Assembly: GCA_030595135.1 (NCBI GenBank)
Contig: JAUVDU010000138.1
Coordinates: forward strand, 1 to 5,527
Reading direction: 5' to 3'
DNA from: Deltaproteobacteria bacterium
GTDB lineage: Bacteria > Desulfobacterota > Anaeroferrophillalia > Anaeroferrophillales > Tharpellaceae
DNA length: 5,527 nt
Each line of letters begins with the position of its first letter. Position 1 is the first letter of the stretch. Below the pieces are notes generated by a model that had not been told where the DNA came from, did not search any database, and saw only the letters and a program-made list of their open reading frames with translations. The translations under genes were made by a program, and so were the position numbers. Positions 1-5,527 of the stretch are shown here, piece after piece.

Positions 1-968
1 TCCTTCTCAAGAACCCGCTCAAGATAAACTTGAGTCTCCTGCAGAAGATCAGAAAAAATCTTTTTCACCGGCTCAACCGCATTAATATCGACATAACGCT
101 TCCCGGTAAAGAAGAGGCCACGCTCATAATCACCATTTCGGGCTCGCTGTAAAGCTTCCAGGATACAGAACTGTTGACCGCACTTTTTCAAACAGGCGTC
201 ACAGCTTTTAGGCCGAATCGAGTTATCGCCGGAAAGATATTTCTCAACCAGTGGCGTAAGGATAGCATTGGCCGGCAAACCCACCGGCGACATGATACGA
301 ACCAAATCAGAAGCCTTGGCATTAATCAACAGATCTTTGAAATTTTTATGCACGGTACACTCGTCACTTAAGAGAAATCGGGTTCCGAGCTGAACTCCGG
401 CGGCCCCCATCTCCAACTGCCGAGCAATATCAGCTCCATTGACGAAACCACCGGCAGCAATCACCGGAATTGAAACGGCCTCACAGATGGCCGGCAAAAG
501 ATCGGTCGTTTTCTCCTCAGATCCGAGATGACCACCGGCATCACAACCCTCGACAATCACGGCGGCGGCACCCAAACGTTCCGCCATGCGCGCAACTTTT
601 GCTGAAGCTACCATAATTACAACCGGAGTTTTCCACTCTTTACAGATCGTAAAAACATCGCGGGAAAAACCGGCTCCGGCAACCACGACATCAACCTTCT
701 CTTTCAGAGCAACCAGCACCGATTCCTTAAATTCCCGAGCCGCAACCATAACATTTAAGCCCAGCAAACCTTTAGTGGCGGCCCGAGCTTCACGCATCTG
801 GCGGCGCAGATCATCCATGCTTAAACCGGTTGCGCCAATCACCCCGACACCGCCCTCTTCAGCTACGGCCACGGCCAATTCGGAGGTCGAAACCCCAACT
901 GCCATACCACCCTGAATGATCGGCTGGTCGGCAATGGCATCGCCAATTTTCAAAAATGGAACTTTCAT
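1..968 (-). CDS. NAD(P)H-dependent flavin oxidoreductase, nitronate monooxygenase/FabK-like family (3' end missing)
   Basis: The frame is open from the ATG at 968 down to base 1 (322 codons plus 2 bases) with no stop, so the C-terminus lies beyond the left edge. The family is FMN-binding TIM-barrel enzymes that include nitronate monooxygenase (oxidising alkyl nitronates) and the enoyl-ACP reductase FabK. Visible motifs are the N-terminal IIQGGMAVGVS (residues 17-27), EGCDAGGHLG (140-149) with the conserved His147 that acts as catalytic base in nitronate monooxygenases, AAGGFVNG (171-178), and GVQLGTRFL (191-199), expected to bind the FMN phosphate. A Cys cluster C256-x2-C259-x3-C263-x4-C268 follows the barrel. 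I recall similar Cys-rich tails in clostridial and deltaproteobacterial relatives, but their role is unknown to me. The start is supported by AAGGA nine bases upstream. The sequence cannot separate nitronate oxidation from enoyl reduction, so no gene symbol is given. The gene is divergent from the phosphorylase gene. Confidence 0.88.
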   Translation of the reverse strand, partial: MKVPFLKIGDAIADQPIIQGGMAVGVSTSELAVAVAEEGGVGVIGATGLSMDDLRRQMREARAATKGLLGLNVMVAAREFKESVLVALKEKVDVVVAGAGFSRDVFTICKEWKTPVVIMVASAKVARMAERLGAAAVIVEGCDAGGHLGSEEKTTDLLPAICEAVSIPVIAAGGFVNGADIARQLEMGAAGVQLGTRFLLSDECTVHKNFKDLLINAKASDLVRIMSPVGLPANAILTPLVEKYLSGDNSIRPKSCDACLKKCGQQFCILEALQRARNGDYERGLFFTGKRYVDINAVEPVKKIFSDLLQETQVYLERVLEK

Positions 969-977
969 GATAAATTT

Positions 978-982
978 TCCTT
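978..982 (-). promoter_or_regulatory. Shine-Dalgarno site of the flavin oxidoreductase gene
   Basis: On the minus strand this reads AAGGA, nine bases before the ATG at 968. It fixes the start of the flavin oxidoreductase. Confidence 0.7.
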
Positions 983-1002
983 TACATTTTCAACTAAAAA
1001 CT

Positions 1003-1032
1003 ATTAAGTATCCTATGTTGCCAAGATGGCAA
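1003..1032 (-). promoter_or_regulatory. Possible sigma70-type promoter for the flavin oxidoreductase
   Basis: Read on the minus strand, TTGCCA (1032-1027, five of six matches to the -35 consensus) is followed after 18 bases by CTTAAT (1008-1003, four of six matches to the -10 consensus). Transcription would start near 996 and give a leader of roughly 28 bases carrying the AAGGA site. The -10 is weak, so this is a candidate only. Confidence 0.35.
1018..1032. promoter_or_regulatory. Perfect inverted repeat, possible operator
   Basis: TTGCCA-AGA-TGGCAA is a perfect 6-bp inverted repeat with a 3-bp spacer. It lies in the divergent intergenic region and one arm coincides with the candidate -35 box of the minus-strand gene. 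Position and symmetry fit a binding site for a dimeric regulator, but the regulator is unknown and a short palindrome can occur by chance. Confidence 0.35.
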
Positions 1033-1098
1033 TCAGAAGAGATAAAACCCAAAGAAAATAACATTAATATTTTATGGGCTAATAGTCCTTTTCCATAC

Positions 1099-1104
1099 TA
1101 TAAG
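1099..1104 (+). promoter_or_regulatory. Weak candidate -10 box for the phosphorylase gene
   Basis: TATAAG matches the -10 consensus at five of six positions and lies 55 bases before the phosphorylase ATG. No good -35 box is present at 16-18 bases upstream, so this promoter would need an activator or another sigma factor, or the match is chance in AT-rich DNA. Confidence 0.2.
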
Positions 1105-1159
1105 TAAAGTTAAAAATCGTTAACCAACCAATTTACTCCAGAACACGTTTCATTACCCT

Positions 1160-2941
1160 ATGACAGATCAAGACATATACTCAGATATAAAAAAACTGGC
1201 TCCGCAAATTGCCTATTTTTCCATGGAAATCGGCCTGCGGGTTGATCTGCCCACGTACAGCGGCGGCCTCGGCGTACTCGCCGGCGACACCATTAAAGCC
1301 GCCGCTGACCACCAGCTTCCCTATGTGGCCGTCACCCTGCTCTACCGAGAGGGTTATTTTCAGCAACACCTGGATGAAAACGGGCAACAGAGCGAAAAAC
1401 CGGTCAAATGGAATCCTAAAGATCTGCTGATAGAACTCGACCGAATTACGATCACGGTTGAAATCGGTTCTCGCTCGGTTGCCCTGCGCCCCTGGCTCTA
1501 TATAGTTGAGGGTTGCGAGGGCGGCCAGGTGCCGGTCTTTTTTTTAGACAGCGACCTGCCCGAAAACAGCCCCGAGGAGCGCCAACTGACAGCCCGTCTT
1601 TACGGCGGCGACCAACGCTATCGCCTCTCTCAGGAGATCATCTTGGGCATCGGCGGTTTGCGCCTGCTCAGAGCTCTGGAAGTACGCAACATCATTAACT
1701 TTCATCTCAATGAGGGCCATGCCGCCCTACTCACTTTAGAGCTCCTTAAACGCTACCAACGTGACATTGAAGAGACTTGGGATCCGGATCAGGTCTGGGA
1801 TTATGAACGGGTTCGCCACCACTGTGTCTTTACCACCCATACCCCGGTTCCGGCCGGACATGACCGCTTCGATTACCACCTGGTTGAGGAACTGCTGGGC
1901 TCATATATGCCGCTTTCCGTACTCAAAAGATTTGCCGGCGATCATGATCTCAACCTGACCACGTTAGCCCTTAATCTCTGCCGCCACACCAATGCCGTCT
2001 CAAAATGCCACCGCGATGTCAGTACCCTGATGTTCCCCGATCATCATATCCGAGCGGTTACCAACGGCGTTCACTCACCCAGCTGGACCAATGAAGAGTT
2101 TCAAAAACTCTTCGACCACTACCTGCCCGGCTGGCGCCGGGACAATTTTCTGCTGCGTAACGCCATGCTTATCCCCGATGATGAGCTTTTTGCGGCCCAC
2201 CAGAGCGCTAAACAACGCCTCTTCAACTATATCAAAAAGAAAACCGGCACCATCCTCGACCCCGAAGTCCTGACTATCGGCTTCGCCCGCCGGGCAACCC
2301 CCTATAAACGCGCAACCCTGCTCTTTTCCCAACCTGAAAGATTGCGCCACATAACTGAATATTTCGGCCCCCTGCAATTAGTTCTGGCGGGCAAGGCGCA
2401 CCCTCAGGATGAACCCGGCAAACAGTTGATCAAAGATATTTTTGAGGCTCGGGAACAGCTCAGCGATACGATCAAGATCGTCTATCTTGAAAATTACGAC
2501 ATGGAGCTCGGTAAATTAATTACCGGCGGCGTCGATCTCTGGCTCAACACGCCGACCCGCCCCTTGGAAGCCTCCGGCACCAGCGGCATGAAGGCGGCTC
2601 ATAATGGCGTACCCAACTTCAGTATTCTTGATGGCTGGTGGATTGAAGGCTGGATTGAAGGTAAAACCGGCTGGGCCATCGGCCCGCTGCCGACCGGCCC
2701 CGAAGTTGATCACGAAAGCAACCTCTTAGATGCCGATGATCTCCATGATAAACTGGAAAAAGAGATTATCCCGATCTATTATAATGAACGTCCGGCCTGG
2801 ATTGAGATCATGCGCCAGGCGATCAGTTTTAACGCCTCGTTTTTCAACACCTACAGGATGCTCATGGAATACTACATGAATATCTACACCTTTGATCCGT
2901 CGACCCGGGTCACCCTTGGTTCCCGGCAAAAACATCACTGA
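1160..2941 (+). CDS. glgP: Alpha-glucan (glycogen/maltodextrin) phosphorylase, short form
   Basis: This cytoplasmic PLP enzyme of glycosyltransferase family 35 releases glucose-1-phosphate from alpha-1,4-glucan ends using phosphate. The 593-residue protein matches the compact phosphorylase subfamily (TIGR02094 type), not the roughly 800-residue E. coli GlgP/MalP type. In order: AYFSMEIGL (about 18-26), TYSGGLGVLAGD (32-43), HLNEGHA (182-188), TTHTPVPAGH (about 225-234), TNGVH (301-305), FARRATPYKRATLLF (about 375-389), AGKAHP (410-415) and EASGTSGMKAAHNG (about 471-484). By motif comparison with muscle phosphorylase, R378 and K383 correspond to the phosphate-contacting R569 and K574, and K478 in GTSGMK is the PLP Schiff-base lysine. 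All key residues seen are intact. The N-terminal DUF3417 domain found in longer relatives is absent. The start is secure: an in-frame TAA lies at 1121-1123 with no other ATG, GTG or TTG between. No clear Shine-Dalgarno precedes it. The next gene, serS, has its own promoter 27 bases after this stop. Confidence 0.95.
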   Translation: MTDQDIYSDIKKLAPQIAYFSMEIGLRVDLPTYSGGLGVLAGDTIKAAADHQLPYVAVTLLYREGYFQQHLDENGQQSEKPVKWNPKDLLIELDRITITVEIGSRSVALRPWLYIVEGCEGGQVPVFFLDSDLPENSPEERQLTARLYGGDQRYRLSQEIILGIGGLRLLRALEVRNIINFHLNEGHAALLTLELLKRYQRDIEETWDPDQVWDYERVRHHCVFTTHTPVPAGHDRFDYHLVEELLGSYMPLSVLKRFAGDHDLNLTTLALNLCRHTNAVSKCHRDVSTLMFPDHHIRAVTNGVHSPSWTNEEFQKLFDHYLPGWRRDNFLLRNAMLIPDDELFAAHQSAKQRLFNYIKKKTGTILDPEVLTIGFARRATPYKRATLLFSQPERLRHITEYFGPLQLVLAGKAHPQDEPGKQLIKDIFEAREQLSDTIKIVYLENYDMELGKLITGGVDLWLNTPTRPLEASGTSGMKAAHNGVPNFSILDGWWIEGWIEGKTGWAIGPLPTGPEVDHESNLLDADDLHDKLEKEIIPIYYNERPAWIEIMRQAISFNASFFNTYRMLMEYYMNIYTFDPSTRVTLGSRQKHH

Positions 2942-2967
2942 TGGCGTCGTAAACTAACAATAAAGGG

Positions 2968-4329
<1,362 letters not shown>

Positions 4330-4334
4330 ACTAT

Positions 4335-4420
4335 GGAGGGATGGCCGAGTGGCTTAAGGCGGCGGTCTTGAAAACCGTTGAGCGAAAGTTCCGTGGGTTC
4401 AAATCCTACTCCCTCCGCCA
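4335..4420 (+). tRNA. tRNA-Ser(UGA)
   Basis: The acceptor stem GGAGGGA (4335-4341) pairs perfectly with TCCCTCC (4410-4416), followed by discriminator G and an encoded CCA (4418-4420). The anticodon loop CTTGAAA (4367-4373) has a 5-pair stem and gives anticodon TGA (4369-4371), which reads UCA and probably other UCN serine codons. The long variable arm GAGC-GAAA-GTTC, with a tetraloop, is the class II feature that SerRS recognises. The T loop contains GGTTCAAATCC. The gene starts 5 bases after the serS stop, with no terminator or promoter between. Confidence 0.97.
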
Positions 4421-4430
4421 TTTTCAAAAA

Positions 4431-4459
4431 AAGCCCGGCGAATCATGTTCGCCGGGCTT
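4431..4459 (+). terminator. GC-rich 12-bp hairpin between tRNA genes (intrinsic terminator or processing/attenuation hairpin)
   Basis: AAGCCCGGCGAA pairs perfectly with TTCGCCGGGCTT around a 5-base TCATG loop. On the plus strand only TTGACATTTT follows, which is a poor U-tract. On the minus strand the stem is followed by a run of seven T, although no minus-strand gene is nearby. It probably ends or reduces serS-tRNA transcription, with some readthrough possible. The last TT of the stem is also the start of a TTGACA box. Confidence 0.6.
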
Positions 4460-4486
4460 GACATTTTAACAACCTTCTGGTAAACG
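4458..4486 (+). promoter_or_regulatory. Possible promoter for tRNA-Ser(GCU) and tRNA-Arg(ACG)
   Basis: A perfect TTGACA (4458-4463) is followed after 17 bases by TAAACG (4481-4486), which matches the -10 consensus at only three of six positions. Transcription would begin near 4493, about 58 bases before the mature tRNA. The -35 overlaps the hairpin's 3' arm. The weak -10 makes this uncertain, but the second and third tRNAs need a source of transcription if the hairpin terminates. Confidence 0.35.
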
Positions 4487-4530
4487 ACGTTCCTCCTTGA
4501 GAAATTCAAGGAAATGAGCAAGAAACCAGA
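4476..4530 (+). repeat. Nested inverted repeats upstream of tRNA-Ser(GCU)
   Basis: An inner perfect 7-bp inverted repeat TCCTTGA-GAAAT-TCAAGGA (4494-4512) lies within an outer 6-bp pair TCTGGT (4476-4481) and ACCAGA (4525-4530). Together they could fold into one elongated, internally looped structure in the tRNA precursor leader. The function is unknown. Confidence 0.4.
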
Positions 4531-4550
4531 TACAACCTACACTACAACAC

Positions 4551-4644
4551 GGAGAGATGGCCGAGCAAGGCTGAAGGCGCTCGCCTGCTAAGCGAGTATG
4601 TGGTTTATCCTGCATCGAGGGTTCGAATCCCTCTCTCTCCGCCA
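4551..4644 (+). tRNA. tRNA-Ser(GCU)
   Basis: The acceptor stem GGAGAGA (4551-4557) pairs perfectly with TCTCTCC (4634-4640), followed by G and an encoded CCA (4642-4644). The anticodon stem CTCGC/GCGAG encloses loop CTGCTAA (4585-4591) with anticodon GCT (4587-4589), which reads AGC and AGU. A long variable arm around 4597-4617, with ATG/CAT and GG/CC pairing, and the 94-base length mark it as class II. The T arm has GAGGGTTCGAATCCCTC. It is the second serine tRNA beside serS and covers the codon box the first cannot read. Confidence 0.97.
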
Positions 4645-4669
4645 CTTTTTAAGAACAGATACAAACATT

Positions 4670-4746
4670 GCGCCGCTAGCTCAGCTGGATAGAGTGCCTG
4701 ACTACGGATCAGGAGGCCGGGAGTTCGAATCTTCCGCGGCGCGCCA
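4670..4746 (+). tRNA. tRNA-Arg(ACG)
   Basis: The acceptor stem GCGCCGC (4670-4676) pairs perfectly with GCGGCGC (4736-4742), followed by G and an encoded CCA (4744-4746). The anticodon stem CCTGA/TCAGG encloses loop CTACGGA (4702-4708) with anticodon ACG (4704-4706). Deamination of A34 to inosine by TadA would let it read CGU, CGC and CGA. The D arm has AGCTCAGCTGGATAGAG and the T arm has GTTCGAAT. It lies 25 bases after tRNA-Ser(GCU) with no terminator between, so the two are probably co-transcribed. Confidence 0.97.
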
Positions 4747-4754
4747 ATAAATAC

Positions 4755-4790
4755 AAGGGGTTAACTGATGCTTTCAGTTAACCCCTTTTT
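4755..4790 (+). terminator. Strong intrinsic terminator of the tRNA cluster
   Basis: AAGGGGTTAACTGA (4755-4768) pairs perfectly with TCAGTTAACCCCTT (4774-4787) around a TGCTT loop, and the stem runs into TTTTT (4786-4790). It lies 8 bases after the tRNA-Arg CCA and isolates the tRNA cluster from the toxin-antitoxin operon. Confidence 0.93.
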
Positions 4791-4802
4791 AGTTTTCAAA
4801 AA

Positions 4803-4910
4803 ATGGCCCCCACTTTGACCACCAAACAGCTCTCCTTGCCCTCTTTTATTCAAGTCGAAGATATTCGCAGCGGTAATCTTGCCAGGCTCCTTTTATTCTC
4901 AGAGTGGTAA
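4803..4910 (+). other. Unidentified 35-codon open frame in the gap before the toxin gene
   Basis: An ATG at 4803 opens a 35-residue frame ending at TAA 4908-4910 (begins MAPTLTTKQLSLP, ends LLFSEW). It has no Shine-Dalgarno site and no promoter, and it starts just after a strong terminator, so expression is doubtful. I do not recognise the peptide. It could be a decayed gene fragment left by recombination, or chance. Confidence 0.12.
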
Positions 4911-4916
4911 AATGAT

Positions 4917-4945
4917 TTGACAATCTGTATCGCACAGGATACAAT
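4917..4945 (+). promoter_or_regulatory. Near-consensus sigma70 promoter of the toxin-antitoxin operon
   Basis: A perfect TTGACA -35 box (4917-4922), an ideal 17-base spacer and TACAAT (4940-4945, five of six) make this the best promoter in the window. Initiation 7-8 bases after the -10 falls at 4952-4953, the toxin ATG itself, so the transcript should be leaderless or nearly so. Confidence 0.88.
4926..4943. promoter_or_regulatory. Perfect palindrome overlapping the -10 box, likely antitoxin/TA-complex operator
   Basis: TGTATC (4926-4931), GCACAG and GATACA (4938-4943) form a perfect 6-bp inverted repeat with a 6-base spacer. It fills most of the -35/-10 spacer and covers part of the -10 box. 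Type II antitoxins with HTH domains usually bind such a site, alone or with the toxin, to repress their own operon. The assignment rests on symmetry and position. Confidence 0.65.
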
Positions 4946-4952
4946 AAGGGTT

Positions 4953-5252
4953 ATGAAATACGAACTTCGTAGTACCAAAAATTTCAGCACATGGCTTGCT
5001 AAATTAAAAGACTCCGCGGTCAAGCGTAAAGTCTTAGCTCGCCTTGCCCGTGTAGAGAACGGTAACTTTGGTGACTGCAAACAAATTGATACCAATCTCT
5101 TTGAGCTGCGCTTCTTCTTTGGTAGCGGCTTGCGGATTTATTACACAATTCAAGGTGATAAGGTTGTGCTGTTGGTTACTGGCGGCGACAAATCCAGCCA
5201 GAGCAAAGATATTGAGAAAGCCAAAAACATCTTGAATAATTTGGAGGACTAA
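4953..5252 (+). CDS. Type II toxin, HigB/RelE-like addiction module killer protein
   Basis: The 99-residue product matches the RelE/ParE-superfamily 'addiction module killer protein' group (TIGR02683 type). Relatives of this fold are usually mRNA interferases that cut mRNA at the ribosome; the activity here is inferred. Features are an N-terminal beta strand and helix with FSTWLAKLKD (11-20), the basic helix and turn RLARVENGNFGD (30-41), ELRFFFGSGLRIYY (51-64), and the hallmark GGDKSSQSKDI (77-87) before a C-terminal helix. Nothing looks broken. I chose the ATG at 4953. A longer TTG start at 4917 is excluded because that TTG is the first half of the -35 box and would add 12 residues not expected in the family. 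The toxin gene comes first, as in higBA operons. Its stop is 2 bases before the antitoxin ATG. Translation probably starts on a leaderless message. Confidence 0.9.
   Translation: MKYELRSTKNFSTWLAKLKDSAVKRKVLARLARVENGNFGDCKQIDTNLFELRFFFGSGLRIYYTIQGDKVVLLVTGGDKSSQSKDIEKAKNILNNLED
5243..5247 (+). promoter_or_regulatory. Strong Shine-Dalgarno site of the antitoxin gene
   Basis: GGAGG lies 7 bases before the antitoxin ATG, inside the last codons of the toxin gene. It is much stronger than anything before the toxin start, which favours excess antitoxin synthesis from the shared mRNA. Confidence 0.8.
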
Positions 5253-5254
5253 TC

Positions 5255-5527
5255 ATGGCTACTAAAACTTTCCCTTTCGACATTGCCGAACACTTGGATA
5301 CCCCCGAAGCGATCCGCGAATTTTTAGAAGAAGTCGCAGCGACCGGCAACGAATCCGATTTTATTCACGCATTAAACACCGCTGCCAGAGCTAAAGGTAT
5401 CACCGAAGTAGCGAAAGAGGCCGGAGTTACTCGCGCAAGTCTGTATAAATCTCTCTCAGAAGGTGGTAATTCACATTTTTCCACGATCAGCAAGGTAACT
5501 AAAGCTCTTGGTTGCAGACTAGCCGTC
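5255..5527 (+). CDS. Type II antitoxin, HTH-type addiction module antidote protein (3' end missing)
   Basis: Ninety-one codons are visible with no stop before the right edge. Family members are about 100 residues long, so only a short tail is likely missing. The product resembles the 'addiction module antidote protein' group (TIGR02684 type), the usual partner of this toxin group. The N-terminal part contains FDIAEHLDTPEAIREFLEEV (8-27) and DFIHALNTAARAKGI (35-49). The next segment, about 49-69, is an HTH of the Cro/C1 type: EVAKEAGVTRASLYKSLS with a recognition helix around TRASLYKSL, then FSTISKVTKALG (75-86). It should bind and neutralise the toxin and repress the operon through the upstream palindrome. 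The start is set by GGAGG seven bases upstream and the 2-base gap from the toxin stop. Confidence 0.9.
   Translation, partial: MATKTFPFDIAEHLDTPEAIREFLEEVAATGNESDFIHALNTAARAKGITEVAKEAGVTRASLYKSLSEGGNSHFSTISKVTKALGCRLAV

Noticed and set aside
174..1107. Plus-strand open frames at 174-371, 586-915 and 916-1107
   Set aside because: They are mostly antisense to the intact flavin oxidoreductase reading frame on the minus strand (1-968), whose family motifs are clear. None has a ribosome binding site or recognisable protein.
2905..2926. Hairpin CCGGG...CCCGG near the end of the phosphorylase gene as a terminator
   Set aside because: The stem is short, lies inside the coding region and has no T-tract after it.
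1181..2938. Other frames inside the phosphorylase gene on both strands
   Set aside because: They overlap a full-length gene with all catalytic motifs and encode no recognisable protein.
4917..4952. TTG start extending the toxin by 12 residues
   Set aside because: The TTG is part of the TTGACA -35 box, so it would not be in the transcript from this promoter. The family N-terminus fits the ATG at 4953.
4850..5095. Minus-strand frame over the toxin gene start
   Set aside because: It is antisense to the toxin promoter and coding region, has no ribosome binding site and no recognisable motif.

Overview
The window looks like a chromosomal segment of a Gram-negative bacterium of moderate GC content. 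A Desulfobacterota/deltaproteobacterial-type organism fits the gene style, but nothing in the window settles the taxonomy. All four protein families with complete or near-complete sequence are recognisable, and all three tRNAs have an encoded CCA end.

Layout. (1) Positions 1-968, minus strand: a flavin-dependent nitronate monooxygenase/FabK-like oxidoreductase, cut by the left edge. (2) 969-1159: an AT-rich divergent intergenic region with a perfect inverted repeat and a possible promoter for the minus-strand gene. (3) 1160-2941, plus strand: a short-form alpha-glucan (glycogen/maltodextrin) phosphorylase. (4) 2942-3048: a gap with a good sigma70-type promoter and a Shine-Dalgarno site for the next gene. 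(5) 3049-4329: seryl-tRNA synthetase. (6) 4335-4746: tRNA-Ser(UGA) starting 5 nt after the serS stop, a GC-rich hairpin, tRNA-Ser(GCU), then tRNA-Arg(ACG) ending at a strong intrinsic terminator (4755-4790). (7) 4917-5527: a toxin-first type II toxin-antitoxin operon of the HigB/RelE-like 'addiction module killer protein' plus HTH 'antidote' type. The antitoxin is cut by the right edge.

How the genes work together. serS and the two serine tRNAs form an enzyme-substrate cluster: the synthetase gene runs almost directly into its own tRNAs, so RNase P processing of the first tRNA should define the 3' end of the serS mRNA. The toxin-antitoxin module lies just beyond the tRNA-Arg terminator, a typical place for acquired DNA. 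Its promoter is almost ideal. The -10 box sits so close to the toxin ATG that the toxin message should be leaderless, while the antitoxin has a strong GGAGG ribosome binding site. A perfect TGTATC-N6-GATACA palindrome lies between and over the promoter boxes and is the likely autoregulatory operator. The phosphorylase and the flavin oxidoreductase show no functional link to these genes.

I see no CRISPR array, complete insertion sequence, rRNA or clearly new multi-gene system. The most interesting signals are the toxin-antitoxin promoter/operator design and the serS-tRNA junction.
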